Source: Prochlorococcus sp. AG-347-K16 (GTDB lineage: Bacteria > Cyanobacteriota > Cyanobacteriia > PCC-6307 > Cyanobiaceae). Taken from it: DNA of 64,000 nt. The position numbers and the translations under genes were made by a program. The notes below the pieces were generated by a model. It had not been told where the DNA came from. It ran no database searches and worked only from the letters and a program-made list of their open reading frames with translations. This document shows, in pieces, positions 55,211 through 64,000 of the stretch (position 1 is the stretch's first letter; each line of letters begins with the position of its first letter). The stretch covers positions 1 to 64,000 of the forward strand of contig QCCD01000010.1 in the NCBI GenBank assembly GCA_003281405.1, written 5' to 3'.

Positions 55211-56848
55211 ATGAGCTTAGATACTAAAATTCTAAATAATAAAGAAATACTGGATGCGGTAAATAAAAGAAAAAATTTTGCTATTATTTCACATCCAGAT
55301 GCTGGGAAAACGACTCTTACCGAGAAGCTTCTTCTTTATGGAGGTGCTATTCAACAGGCAGGAGCAGTAAAAGCTAGGGGTAATCAGAGAAAAGCCACCT
55401 CAGACTGGATGGAACTTGAGAAACAAAGAGGTATTTCTATTACATCAACTGTATTGCAATTTGAATATGAAAGATCAGTAATTAATCTATTAGATACACC
55501 AGGACACCAAGATTTCTCTGAAGATACTTATAGAACATTGGCTGCTGCTGATAATGCAGTTATGTTGGAAGATGCTGCTAAAGGACTAGAACCTCAAACT
55601 AGAAAATTGTTTGAAGTTTGCAAGATGCGAAAAATACCAATATTTACCTTCATAAATAAAATGGATAGACCAGGAAGAGAGCCATTTTCTTTACTTGATG
55701 AAATTGAATCAGAACTTGGATTAAATACCCTACCTATAAACTGGCCAATTGGGAGTGGCGAGGAATTTAGAGGGGTTATTGATAGATTTTCGAGAGAGGT
55801 GATTTTATTTGATAAAGCAGTGAGAGGGAAACAATCGAATGAGAAAAGATTAAGTCTTGAAGATAAAGAGCTATCAAAATATGTAGAGAGAGATTTACTT
55901 GAAAACTCACTTGAAGAATTGGAAGTTCTTGATGAGGCAGGATCGAAATTTGAAAAAGAAAAAGTTTTTAATGGCTCTTTAACCCCAGTTTTCTTTGGAT
56001 CTGCTATGACTAATTTTGGAGTAAGGCCATTTTTAGATAGTTTTTTACAAATGGCACAAAAACCAACTTCAAGAAATAGTAATAAAGGGGATATTGAGCC
56101 TGCAACCAATGAATTTAGTGGGTTTGTTTTTAAGCTTCAGGCAAATATGGATCCAAAGCATAGAGATAGGGTTGCTTTTATAAGAGTTTGTAGTGGAAAA
56201 TTTGAAAAGGATATGTCAGTTAAACATTCGAGAACTGGGAAAACAATCAGATTATCAAGACCACAAAAAATATTTGGGCAAGATAGAGAAGTAGTTGATG
56301 ATGCCTATCCAGGAGACGTTATTGGCTTGAATAATCCAGGTATGTTTTCTATTGGAGATACTCTTTATACTGGTTCACATTTGGAGTACGAAGGTATACC
56401 ATCCTTTAGTCCTGAAATATTCAGCTGGCTAAGAAATCCCAATCCCTCAGCATTTAAGAACTTTAGAAAGGGCGTTAATGAACTTCGTGAAGAAGGCGCT
56501 GTTCAGATTCTTTATGATTTTGATGAGAGCAAAAGAGACCCTATACTCGCAGCTGTTGGTCAATTGCAATTGGAGGTTGTAACTCACAGATTAAAAAGTG
56601 AATATGGTGTGGATGCAAATCTTGAATCAATGCCATATCAATTGGCTAGATGGGTTGCTGATGGATGGCCAGCCATTGAAAAACTAGGCAGAATATTCAA
56701 TTGTAAAATTGTTAAGGATTGTTGGAATAGGCCAGTTATTCTTTTTAAAAATGAGTGGAATTTAAATCAATTTATTGAAGACAATAATCAGTTAGCTTTA
56801 AACAAAGTTGCTCCCGTTGTTAGTGGAGTTGAACCAATTGTTTTATAA
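55211..56848 (+). CDS. prfC: Peptide chain release factor 3
   Basis: Translational GTPase that recycles RF1/RF2 from the ribosome. The G1 P-loop [14 protein letters not shown] is at 27-40, G3 is [16 protein letters not shown] and G4 is [12 protein letters not shown]. The 545-residue length is right for RF3 and the [12 protein letters not shown] opening separates it from EF-G. ATG at 55211. Confidence 0.95.
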   Translation: MSLDTKILNNKEILDAVNKRKNFAIISHPDAGKTTLTEKLLLYGGAIQQAGAVKARGNQRKATSDWMELEKQRGISITSTVLQFEYERSVINLLDTPGHQDFSEDTYRTLAAADNAVMLEDAAKGLEPQTRKLFEVCKMRKIPIFTFINKMDRPGREPFSLLDEIESELGLNTLPINWPIGSGEEFRGVIDRFSREVILFDKAVRGKQSNEKRLSLEDKELSKYVERDLLENSLEELEVLDEAGSKFEKEKVFNGSLTPVFFGSAMTNFGVRPFLDSFLQMAQKPTSRNSNKGDIEPATNEFSGFVFKLQANMDPKHRDRVAFIRVCSGKFEKDMSVKHSRTGKTIRLSRPQKIFGQDREVVDDAYPGDVIGLNNPGMFSIGDTLYTGSHLEYEGIPSFSPEIFSWLRNPNPSAFKNFRKGVNELREEGAVQILYDFDESKRDPILAAVGQLQLEVVTHRLKSEYGVDANLESMPYQLARWVADGWPAIEKLGRIFNCKIVKDCWNRPVILFKNEWNLNQFIEDNNQLALNKVAPVVSGVEPIVL

Positions 56849-56899
56849 AGCCTTAATGGAATATAAAATTGGTTAATCTATTATTATTGGTAAAAAATT

Positions 56900-57571
56900 T
56901 TGGATTCAAACAGTAATAAAAAAAATAGTGAAAAATCACCTTATGAAATATTAGGTGTGAAAGAAGGTGCTGCATTTGAGGATATTCAAAAGGCTAGAGA
57001 TCTTAAAGTAGAGGAGGCTGGTGAAGATTTAATTTTGAAAGCAAAAATAGAATCCTCCTACGATCAATTGCTGATGGGTAGTTTGAAAGCTAGGCAATCA
57101 GGGAATGTAAGCTATGAAGCTGTGAGTGCTTCAAAAAAAGAAAAACAAATTAATCTTGCCAATAATAATTTCTCACTGTTTTCTAAGATAAAAAATTTAA
57201 GTAATAACTCTAAGAACCCAAGTCAGTACAATCTGCCAAAAATAACCCCACCCTCATTTGATAATCTTTCAATAAAAATATCTGTAGGGCTATTATTTTT
57301 AATTTTGTTATTTATCAGTCCAGATTCTAATAATAGACTTCTGCTCTCTATCTCAACATTAATACTTACCTATACCCAAATTAAATCAGGGAAAAGATTT
57401 ATAGGTTCTCTGGGTTGGAGTGTTACCTTTCTTTCGATAGGATTAATATTCGGTGGATTACTTGAAAATAATTCTTTCATTCAGGAAGTTTCTAACAACT
57501 CTTTAACAATACAAAAAATTCAAAGTATTCCAGCCATGATTATTTTATGGCTAGGCGTAATTTTCTTATGA
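56900..57571 (+). CDS. CPP1-like J-domain-related membrane protein
   Basis: 223 residues. The N-terminus [20 protein letters not shown] resembles a J domain but lacks the HPD tripeptide, as in the CPP1/CDF1 (DUF3353) family. That family holds protochlorophyllide reductase in plastids and in cyanobacteria is a membrane chaperone-like protein. About three membrane helices occupy residues 125-220. Start is TTG at 56900. Its stop overlaps the convergent hslO by six bases. Confidence 0.78.
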   Translation: MDSNSNKKNSEKSPYEILGVKEGAAFEDIQKARDLKVEEAGEDLILKAKIESSYDQLLMGSLKARQSGNVSYEAVSASKKEKQINLANNNFSLFSKIKNLSNNSKNPSQYNLPKITPPSFDNLSIKISVGLLFLILLFISPDSNNRLLLSISTLILTYTQIKSGKRFIGSLGWSVTFLSIGLIFGGLLENNSFIQEVSNNSLTIQKIQSIPAMIILWLGVIFL

Positions 57572-58474
57572 TTGATTTTCTATCATCGACACAATTTCTT
57601 CATAATTTATAAGATATTTATTCTTACAAAATTCACAAACTAATTCAGCTTTGCCATCTTTCTTGAGGATGTCCTCCAACTCGCTTTTATCAAGCATTTT
57701 CATTGCATTTAAACTTCTTTGTTTGGAACACCTGCATTTAAAACTAACTTCTTGGGAACGAACTTTTTCAGAGATTGATTTATCGTCAATATCGGGGAAT
57801 ATATTTTTTATTAAGGAAAGAAGATTATCTTTTGACTGAAATAGGTCTTCGCTGAAAGAATTAATTTCTCTACATCTTTCTTCAAGTAATGAGACCAGTA
57901 AAGGATCAGTGTCTTTTTTAGGTAAAACTTGAGCTAATAAGCCACCACTGCATATGACACCTTTATTTTTAATTTTTTCTCCTATAAATACAGCAGAAGG
58001 AGTTTGTTCTGAATGATATAAATATGAAGCTAAGTCTTCTGCAATATTTCCATTTACTAATTCAACTGTACTTGTAAAGGGTTCTCCAATTCCGCTATCT
58101 CTAATAACATTTAAATATCCTGTACCTAATGCTTTTGTGAAGTCAAAAGAATATTTATTACCATCTATTTTGACTAGATCTAATTCTAAATCAGGATTTC
58201 CTACATAACCTCTGACTTTGCCATCTCTGCCTGCATCAACTAGCAATCCTTTCAAAGGTCCGTCAGACCTCACTCTTAAAGTTACCCGCCCGTGCATTAT
58301 CTTCATTGAGCTTGCTAAAAGAAGCGAAGCACTAAATGCTCTTCCTAAGATACAAGTGGTTAAATAAGAAAGACCGTGTCTTTTTTTTGCTTCTAGAGAA
58401 GATTCTGTTGTTAAGACAGCAACTAATCTTATTCCTCCATTTGCTGCTGTAGCTCGAACTATTCTATCCGTCAT
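57566..58474 (-). CDS. hslO: Hsp33, redox-regulated chaperonin
   Basis: Holdase chaperone switched on by oxidation. The four zinc-binding cysteines at the C-terminus are in [10 protein letters not shown] (CxC) and CEFCKNKY (CxxC). The N-terminal domain shows [20 protein letters not shown] and SGLLAQVLP-like GGLLAQVLP. Length 302 is typical. ATG at 58474, overlapping the ABC ATPase stop region by 11 bases, so the two are probably cotranscribed from the ATPase side. Confidence 0.93.
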   Translation of the reverse strand: MTDRIVRATAANGGIRLVAVLTTESSLEAKKRHGLSYLTTCILGRAFSASLLLASSMKIMHGRVTLRVRSDGPLKGLLVDAGRDGKVRGYVGNPDLELDLVKIDGNKYSFDFTKALGTGYLNVIRDSGIGEPFTSTVELVNGNIAEDLASYLYHSEQTPSAVFIGEKIKNKGVICSGGLLAQVLPKKDTDPLLVSLLEERCREINSFSEDLFQSKDNLLSLIKNIFPDIDDKSISEKVRSQEVSFKCRCSKQRSLNAMKMLDKSELEDILKKDGKAELVCEFCKNKYLINYEEIVSMIENQS

Positions 58475-59111
58475 GATTTTCTTGCATAAGATTTTTGATT
58501 TTTCCTTTTTCCAGAGTTAATATCCTGGACGGAATGCCTTCAAATAAGGAAGGTTCATGAGTAACGATGATAATTGTATTTTTATTTTTTAGATCAAGAA
58601 TTAAATTCTTCACATCATTTCTCATTGAATAGTCTAATCCAGCAGTTGGTTCATCAAGTAAAAGAATTGAGGGGTTTCTAAGTATTTGAACAGCTACAGC
58701 TAACCTTCTTTGTTGGCCGCCACTTAGTTGTTCTGGAGGTTGGGCGAGATTAATTTTTTTTAAACCAACCTTATTTAAAACTATTTCTATATTTTTCTCT
58801 CTTAAAGATCTATGGCCTATTTTTAATTCTTTCCCAATGGTTGTCCCGATAAAGTATCTTTCAGGAAATTGAAATACTACTCCACAAAACCATCTTCTTT
58901 GCCTGGAAGATAAAATTTTATTCTTCCAAGTAATTTTTCCTTTTTGTGGACTTGTTAATCCGCTTATTATTTCGAGTAGCGTTGTTTTCCCTGAACCACT
59001 ATTTCCGCAAATTAAAATGATTTCATTTTCATGAACTTTTAAATTTAGATTATCTATTATTTTACTTTCACCAGTTTGAGGTTGATAAGATATTTCTTTT
59101 AAATCAAGCAT
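58464..59111 (-). CDS. ABC transporter ATP-binding protein
   Basis: 215 residues. Walker A is GNSGSGKTT (36-44), Q-loop region [12 protein letters not shown], signature [12 protein letters not shown], Walker [13 protein letters not shown] and the H-loop IIIVTHEP. The FQFPE and LSGGQQRR pattern resembles ECF/CbiO-type cation and vitamin ATPases. No membrane partner is nearby, so the cargo is unknown. ATG at 59111. Confidence 0.88.
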   Translation of the reverse strand: MLDLKEISYQPQTGESKIIDNLNLKVHENEIILICGNSGSGKTTLLEIISGLTSPQKGKITWKNKILSSRQRRWFCGVVFQFPERYFIGTTIGKELKIGHRSLREKNIEIVLNKVGLKKINLAQPPEQLSGGQQRRLAVAVQILRNPSILLLDEPTAGLDYSMRNDVKNLILDLKNKNTIIIVTHEPSLFEGIPSRILTLEKGKIKNLMQENHDG

Positions 59112-59195
59112 TATTAATTAATTAAGAGCTATGAATTTTAATCTAGTAGTTACTTACTTATAATAGCTTTAGATCTAAAAAAGCTATTAGTCAAT

Positions 59196-59639
59196 ATGAA
59201 TATTATTTTTAGAGAAGTTGATCCTTTTAATTGTTGGATATGGATAAGGTTTTCAGAATCACCAACTCAAGATGAAAAAAATTATTTAGATGGAGTTTTT
59301 GATAGTTGGTACGTTTTAGGTAGGTTAGGGGGATTTAATTCTGAAAATTTGCAAACTCATGAAGAGGGTTCTGATCTAAGTTGGATGTCCTACGATAATG
59401 ACCAAAAAAATGCATCTCTTCCAGCCTTAATGCATAATTTAGGAATTATGGAATATCAAAACCTTTGGGGAAGATGTTGGGTTGATTTTGGAACTTCAGA
59501 CTCTATTTCAATAGACATATTAATTAATTCTTTGAATGAGATATCAAATAATTATGTAAAAATTGAAGAGTTAATTATTGGAGGTGAAAATAATGATTGG
59601 GCAATTGAAGAACATGAAGATTTAGTTTTCAAAGATTAA
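59196..59639 (+). CDS. DUF3531 family protein
   Basis: 147 residues, conserved in cyanobacteria and plastids. Distinctive marks are REVDPFNCWIWIRF, DSWYVLGRLGGFN and WGRCWVDFGTSDSISIDILI. Function unknown; acidic, soluble. ATG at 59196. Followed after nine bases by rsmE. Confidence 0.78.
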   Translation: MNIIFREVDPFNCWIWIRFSESPTQDEKNYLDGVFDSWYVLGRLGGFNSENLQTHEEGSDLSWMSYDNDQKNASLPALMHNLGIMEYQNLWGRCWVDFGTSDSISIDILINSLNEISNNYVKIEELIIGGENNDWAIEEHEDLVFKD

Positions 59640-59648
59640 GTGTTTTAG

Positions 59649-60422
59649 ATGGAAGACTTAACAAGATTAATTATTTCCCATGAGAGAATTGAAAATATTA
59701 AGAAAAATAATTTAGAACTTTCTAAAGAAGAGGCTCATTATTTAAATAAAGTAATGAGGATAAAAAATGGAAAAGAAATATTCATAGCTAACGGTGAGGG
59801 TTTATTGTGGAAAGCTATAAAAGTTAAAAATGATTGTTTAGAAATAATTCAATTAAAAAAACCTTACTTATTTCAAGAACAAGAAACTTACTTATTAGGA
59901 ATAGCTGTTGTTATACCAAAAAGTGGTTTTGAGGATATTTTAAAAATGTGTACTGAAATAGGAATTGATTTTATACAGCCATTATTTTCAGAAAGACAGG
60001 TAAATAAAAATTTAAATTTTTCTAGAAAACTTTTGAGATGGAATTTAATTATCAAAGAAGCAGTTGAGCAAAGTGAGAGATTATGGAAACCAACTATTTT
60101 AAATGGAATGGATATTATTGAATGGCTAAAAAGTAGAGATAATCAAGAAAGAGTTTCAATTTCTATAACTAGAGAAGAAACACTATATGACTTAAATCAA
60201 TGGTTAAGAAAACAACAAGAATTTGGAAATAAAAAACGAGGTATTTTTTGGAATGTAATTGGTCCTGAAGGAGGTTGGTCCGCTAAAGAAATTGATTTTT
60301 TTAAAAAAAATAATATTAGCTTTGTTAAGCTTTCCGACACTATCTTGAGAACTTCAACGGCTAGTATTAACGCATCATCAATTCTAAATCAGTGGAGAAT
60401 TGATTTGAAATTAAAGAATTAG
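59649..60422 (+). CDS. rsmE: RsmE, 16S rRNA m3U1498 methyltransferase
   Basis: SPOUT-type methyltransferase of 257 residues that modifies U1498 of 16S rRNA. The knot signature is IGPEGGWSAKEIDFF (GPEGGW at 205-210) with LSDTILRTSTASINASSIL after it. The N-terminal PUA-like domain begins with LSKEEAHYLNKVMR. ATG at 59649. Within a DUF3531-rsmE-DUF92 run. Confidence 0.92.
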   Translation: MEDLTRLIISHERIENIKKNNLELSKEEAHYLNKVMRIKNGKEIFIANGEGLLWKAIKVKNDCLEIIQLKKPYLFQEQETYLLGIAVVIPKSGFEDILKMCTEIGIDFIQPLFSERQVNKNLNFSRKLLRWNLIIKEAVEQSERLWKPTILNGMDIIEWLKSRDNQERVSISITREETLYDLNQWLRKQQEFGNKKRGIFWNVIGPEGGWSAKEIDFFKKNNISFVKLSDTILRTSTASINASSILNQWRIDLKLKN

Positions 60423-60428
60423 ATAAAT

Positions 60429-61172
60429 ATGGATTTAATTAGAAATCAATTTTTTATAGGTTTTTGCATTAATTTTATTTTGATTTATATATTTTGTAGG
60501 ATTCCTTTGATGACGAAAAGTGGTTGGGTAAGTGCAGGCATCTTAGGCACAATTTTGTGGGGATGTTTGTCTTGGCAGGGATGGATGTCAGTTGTAATTT
60601 ATTTATTATTTGGATCCCTCGTTACCAAAATAGGTTTTAAATTTAAAAAAGCACAAGGAATTGCTGAAAAAAGAGGAGGGAGGAGGGGTCCTGAAAATGT
60701 ATGGGGCTCAGCAGCTACAGGATTATTTCTTGCCATTATGACCAAATTTAATGCTGCCAATGTAGTGATGTTTAAAGTAGGTTTTGCTGCAAGTTTTGCT
60801 GCAAAGTTGGCGGATACTTTTGGTAGCGAAATTGGGAAAAGATTTGGTAAAGACACATACTTAATTACTTCACTTAAAAAGGTGGAAAGGGGAACTGAGG
60901 GAGGAATAAGTTTAGAAGGAACATTAGCTAGTGTTTTGGGATCAATATTTATGGCTTTTATAATGCTTCGTCTATCAATTATTTCTACAAAATATCATTT
61001 TATAGTTGTTGTAGTTTCTGGATTCTTGGCAACACTTTCCGAAAGTATTATTGGTGCTAAATTTCAAAACAAATATAAATTAAGTAATGAATTGGTAAAT
61101 GCTATTCAGACAAGTATTGCTTCTTTTTTTGCTATCTTTGCTCTTATTTTATATTCATATTTTTTAAATTAA
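60429..61172 (+). CDS. DUF92 membrane protein (VTE6-like)
   Basis: 247 residues with about six hydrophobic helices. DUF92/TIGR00297 family: KRGGRRGPENVWGSAATGLF, KLADTFGSEIGKRFGK and GTEGGISLEGTLASVLGS are its marks. Plant VTE6 and cyanobacterial homologues act as phytyl-phosphate kinases in tocopherol/phylloquinone side-chain salvage; the same may hold here. ATG at 60429, six bases after rsmE. Confidence 0.82.
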   Translation: MDLIRNQFFIGFCINFILIYIFCRIPLMTKSGWVSAGILGTILWGCLSWQGWMSVVIYLLFGSLVTKIGFKFKKAQGIAEKRGGRRGPENVWGSAATGLFLAIMTKFNAANVVMFKVGFAASFAAKLADTFGSEIGKRFGKDTYLITSLKKVERGTEGGISLEGTLASVLGSIFMAFIMLRLSIISTKYHFIVVVVSGFLATLSESIIGAKFQNKYKLSNELVNAIQTSIASFFAIFALILYSYFLN

Positions 61173-61188
61173 TAATATTTGGAAAGAC

Positions 61189-61833
61189 CTAAGATCCCTT
61201 CCATTTTGTAAGAATCTCCCAGCTTTTAAGTCTTTGGAAAAGCCAGAAATGACCTTCGGAATTTAGATGAATTCCATCATGCGTAATCCAATTTTTACTC
61301 CTTTTATCAGAGTACATTTCTCTAAAAGTAGGAAGAAATGGGACATTCTGATTGAGGCATACTTCCTCCATTCTCCTTTCATAAGAATTACAAAAATCAT
61401 TTGAGTACCATAGACATCCTGCGAACGGCATTTTGCTTTCGTCAACTGGTGTCAAACCAATAACAAATACATTTGTTTGAGAGTTAATTTCATTAATTAG
61501 CCTCTCGAATCCATATTCAAATCCATCTATATCTAATTGATGTCTTCCATTTATCTGACCAATTGCTGCAGTGTCGTTAAGACCTACATTTAGTAGGATT
61601 GCTTTAGGTTTATTTCTTCTCGTTTCTCCTCTAGATGACCATTCTTTTTCCCATCTAGATGAAACTTTTTCTATCCCATCACCCCTAACGCCAAGTTGAT
61701 AAATAACTGGCCCATTTTGGTTATTACCCCAATCTTTTCTAAGCCTCTCACACCATCCACCACCCTCATTATCTCCCCATCCATAAACTGAGCTATCTCC
61801 AATTACAACAAGCTGTTTTGGTAAACTAATCAC
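61189..61833 (-). CDS. SGNH/GDSL-type esterase
   Basis: 214 residues. Block I is VVIGDSSVYGWG with nucleophile Ser14, block III is LLNVGLNDTAAIG with the oxyanion Asn, and the C-terminal THDGIHLNSEGH carries the Asp and His. Substrate unknown; no signal peptide, so cytoplasmic. Start is GTG at 61833. Convergent with the DUF92 gene. Confidence 0.85.
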   Translation of the reverse strand: MISLPKQLVVIGDSSVYGWGDNEGGGWCERLRKDWGNNQNGPVIYQLGVRGDGIEKVSSRWEKEWSSRGETRRNKPKAILLNVGLNDTAAIGQINGRHQLDIDGFEYGFERLINEINSQTNVFVIGLTPVDESKMPFAGCLWYSNDFCNSYERRMEEVCLNQNVPFLPTFREMYSDKRSKNWITHDGIHLNSEGHFWLFQRLKSWEILTKWKGS

Positions 61834-61881
61834 TATTACCGGAAAAAATAATTACTTGATTTAACAAATTATTCTTACAAA

Positions 61882-63384
61882 TCAAGTTAAACTAGTTTTG
61901 ATTTTACCATTTATTAATTCTCCAACTATTGCGATGGAGCTATAAGCTATCAAAACTATGGTGACTTCTTGCCATGCGAAGGAACTTAGTGATTCTTGTA
62001 ATTGCCAACCTAGACCAACACTTCCAATAACCCCAACAATTGCAGTTTCTCTAATAATGATGTCAGATCTATAAGCGCAATATGCTAAGTAACTTTTTGC
62101 TTGTTGAGAAAATAAACCTAAAAGCCAACTAGTCTTTTTTGAGATTCCGAGAGATTTCATTGCAATATAATTTCTCTTGTCTTGGCTATCTAGATTTGTA
62201 AAAAGTAATTTGCTAGTAATACCAGCGTTGTGGAGACCTAATGTTAAAGCTGCTAAAGATAAAGAAGGATTATTAAAAGTTAATAGAGTTAGGAGTATTA
62301 CAGGTGTAGGTATTAAACGTAGTAAAAATGCAAAAATTTTTATAAAAATTTTAGAACTATTGTTGTTAAAAATTCCTATTACTAATGGAGGTAAACTAAT
62401 TGCGATTCCTGTTGATAAAAGACTTAAAATTATTGTTTCTAATATAAGTTTTAAGAAATCAAATAATCCTAAATCTGAGCTTGATTTAAAAAGAGAACTA
62501 ACGGAATTAAAATTTTCAAAATTATTATTAAAAATAAAATAAAGAAAATATGAAAAAGAAAATAAAATTGTTATGAAAAAAACTGTAATAAAAAAAATAG
62601 ATAGGATTTTATTTGTAGTATTAAATTTTATTTTTTTGAATATTATTCCAGAAAGAATTATCAAAATTGCTAAGGACCATAAATAAGTCCATAACTCTCT
62701 AAAATTCAAAGTTTGGAAAGATAAAAAAATACTGGTACCTATTCCTCCAATCCCAAAAAGTCCTAAAATCACAGTACTTCTTATTGAACACTCTAATCGA
62801 TATAAACCAAAGTTTTTAAATGTATTTATTATTGGATTCCATATTAAAGTTAGTAAAGAAGAAAATTTAGGTGCATTTATTTGATTTATAGATTCAAAAC
62901 TTTTGTAGTCAATAGTTTCTAATTGTTCAGCAAAAACTTTTGAATTTACAGCAATATAAGGTATACATATAGCTATTATTCCTATCGAAAAATTTATTCC
63001 ATATATTTGCATTAATATTATTCCCCAAACCACTTCGTGTATAGATCTAATTATTGTTAGAAAAAACCTTATTATGCGGTAGAAGAAATTTGGAATATTA
63101 AAGATTTTATAAAAAATATTTGAGGAAATTATTCCAAAAATTGCTCCAAAAATAATACTTACTAACCAACTAAAAAAACCAATTAAAATAGTTTCATTTA
63201 ATCGCTTAATTACGGTAATAGTGATTTCATTATCGATCTTGGGATTAAATGCAGAAATTAAGAATTCTTGGAATAATTTAAATCCTCCAAAATGAATATT
63301 GCTTATTAATTGATACCCTAGAGGTATGCATACCAAAATTGGAAGAAAAGATAATGAGGTATAGTTTAATTTTAATTTGTTCAA
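61882..63384 (-). CDS. phnE: Phosphonate/phosphite-type ABC permease (PhnE-like, double domain)
   Basis: 500-residue membrane protein with two permease domains in tandem, about twice the usual PhnE. The first (about 60-250) shows IIRSIHEVVWGIILMQIYG and LECSIRSTVILGLFGIGGIG; the second (about 310-495) has LIPTPVILLTLLTF and YRSDIIIRETAIVGVIGSVG, each with the PhnE loop that meets the ATPase. Length suggests a fused homodimer. Start is TTG at 63384. The ATPase gene is four bases upstream, so the two are one operon; the binding protein would lie outside the window. Confidence 0.82.
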   Translation of the reverse strand: MNKLKLNYTSLSFLPILVCIPLGYQLISNIHFGGFKLFQEFLISAFNPKIDNEITITVIKRLNETILIGFFSWLVSIIFGAIFGIISSNIFYKIFNIPNFFYRIIRFFLTIIRSIHEVVWGIILMQIYGINFSIGIIAICIPYIAVNSKVFAEQLETIDYKSFESINQINAPKFSSLLTLIWNPIINTFKNFGLYRLECSIRSTVILGLFGIGGIGTSIFLSFQTLNFRELWTYLWSLAILIILSGIIFKKIKFNTTNKILSIFFITVFFITILFSFSYFLYFIFNNNFENFNSVSSLFKSSSDLGLFDFLKLILETIILSLLSTGIAISLPPLVIGIFNNNSSKIFIKIFAFLLRLIPTPVILLTLLTFNNPSLSLAALTLGLHNAGITSKLLFTNLDSQDKRNYIAMKSLGISKKTSWLLGLFSQQAKSYLAYCAYRSDIIIRETAIVGVIGSVGLGWQLQESLSSFAWQEVTIVLIAYSSIAIVGELINGKIKTSLT

Positions 63385-63388
63385 CTAA

Positions 63389-64000
63389 TTAATATATTTT
63401 CTCTAAATGAATCTTCTTTAAGTTATTTCTTTTGATATTGAAAAAAATTTTACCATCCTTTATTCCAATAACTTTATCGAAATCGTTCAGCAAATCTAAT
63501 CTATGTAATGCAACTAATGCTGTCTTTGGGGATTTTTTTGTATTATTTTTATCTACATTTTCAAGCAGAAGGTTTTTAATTGTTGTTATCAATTTGGGAT
63601 CTAGGTTATTAAAAGGCTCATCTGCAAGTAATATATTTGATTCCTGAATTAATGATCTAGCTATAGCCACCCTTTGTTTTTGCCCCCCAGATAGTGTTCT
63701 GATTTTTTTGTCGTAAATATAGTTATGAAGTCTACATAATTTCATATATTTATGCGCCTTCTTAAAAGAACTTATATTTAGTAAATTTTTAAAAGCGAAA
63801 TAAAAATTGTTTTCCGCTAGTAGTCCACAATTAACATTTTGTTCTGCCGAGAGATCCTCTATTAATCTTAAATCTTGCCATATAGTTGTTATTTTACTTT
63901 TCTGCTTTCTATCTAATTCCTCGAAACTTTCATTGAATAATTTAACCTCACCTTGAGTTGGCTTTATAGTGCCATTAAGAACTGATATAAGTGTAGTTTT
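63389..64000 (-). CDS. phnC: PhnC-like ABC ATPase (5' end outside window)
   Basis: ATP-binding component of the phosphonate/phosphite-type transporter. The frame is open to the right edge, with KTTLISVLNG (the end of Walker A) at the border, so 204 codons are visible. The Q-loop is TTIWQDLRLIEDLS, the signature LSGGQKQRVAIARS, Walker B ILLADEPFNNLDP, and the H-loop VALHRLD. It is followed by the double-domain permease. Confidence 0.85.
   Translation of the reverse strand, partial: KTTLISVLNGTIKPTQGEVKLFNESFEELDRKQKSKITTIWQDLRLIEDLSAEQNVNCGLLAENNFYFAFKNLLNISSFKKAHKYMKLCRLHNYIYDKKIRTLSGGQKQRVAIARSLIQESNILLADEPFNNLDPKLITTIKNLLLENVDKNNTKKSPKTALVALHRLDLLNDFDKVIGIKDGKIFFNIKRNNLKKIHLEKIY

Noticed and set aside
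55594-56109. 171-codon reverse frame inside prfC
   Set aside because: Antisense to an RF3 gene with intact GTPase motifs; Ser/Phe-rich low-complexity composition.
62177-62542. 121-codon plus-strand frame inside the permease gene
   Set aside because: Antisense to membrane helices; Lys-rich composition is just the complement of Phe/Ile codons.

Overview
The window is about 64 kb of AT-rich (roughly 30% GC), densely packed chromosome from a marine picocyanobacterium, almost certainly a high-light-adapted Prochlorococcus. The main evidence is a Pcb-type chlorophyll a/b-binding antenna gene instead of phycobilisome genes, a lycopene cyclase, a cobalamin-dependent class II ribonucleotide reductase, a phylloquinone pathway (menD, menB), a Yfr2-type small RNA, many cyanobacteria-only small proteins, short intergenic gaps and frequent TTG starts. 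The exact strain cannot be fixed from the sequence alone.

Layout. 1-5.1 kb: a forward cluster of menD (5' end cut by the window edge), menB, glgA and murF. 5.1-8.7 kb: a reverse block of glmU, an MnmC-like methyltransferase and aroA. 8.9-15.4 kb: a forward run of comB, a nitrilase-family amidase, an AMIN/Amidase_3 cell-wall amidase, murI, a solanesyl-type prenyl diphosphate synthase and acs. 15.4-20 kb: a DUF1350 hydrolase-like gene, a DnaQ-like exonuclease, an unusual decapeptide-repeat/DUF3721 protein, hisS and several small unknowns. 20.4-28.7 kb: pcb with a strong terminator, a GltS-like transporter, a GST, a GIY-YIG-like/membrane fusion, an SDR plus lycopene cyclase pair, an SDR that resembles light-dependent protochlorophyllide reductase, and MscS. 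28.7-34.5 kb: isochorismatase-like gene, fur, an ArsS-like radical SAM protein, a glucosylglycerol-phosphate phosphatase-like protein divergent from a GpsA-like dehydrogenase, and an unknown. 34.6-41.5 kb: metY-metA, a SulP transporter, an FAD-linked oxidase, a CbiX-like chelatase with a metal-binding tail, and a DUF2811 protein. 41.5-47.1 kb: a GMC oxidoreductase, a lumenal pentapeptide-repeat protein, a two-gene ribbon-helix-helix operon with palindromic operators, gloA, a Tic20 homologue and small membrane proteins.

47.1-51.5 kb is the accessory-looking part. It holds a Yfr2-family ncRNA, tRNA-Ser(UGA) with a displaced copy of its 3' end, a glycosyltransferase, a frameshifted DUF3764 gene, a DUF3721 lipoprotein, three copies of a terminator-linked repeat, a truncated tRNA, a heptanucleotide tandem repeat, and several very small genes, including a 33-residue DUF4278 protein behind a structured leader. 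No integrase or transposase is visible.

52-64 kb returns to core genes: nrdJ, a SAM methyltransferase, prfC, a CPP1-like J-domain membrane protein, hslO, an ABC ATPase, a DUF3531 protein, rsmE, a DUF92 (VTE6-like) membrane protein, an SGNH hydrolase, and a phosphonate/phosphite-type ABC transporter (double-length permease plus an ATPase cut by the right edge).

Functionally the window combines peptidoglycan supply (murF, murI, glmU, amidase), quinone and pigment chemistry (menD, menB, prenyl synthase, lycopene cyclase, POR-like protein, CPP1-like chaperone, DUF92), methionine/sulfur assimilation (metA, metY, CbiX, perhaps SulP), osmolyte and glycogen metabolism (glgA, StpA-like, GpsA-like) and nutrient response (fur, phosphonate-type transporter).
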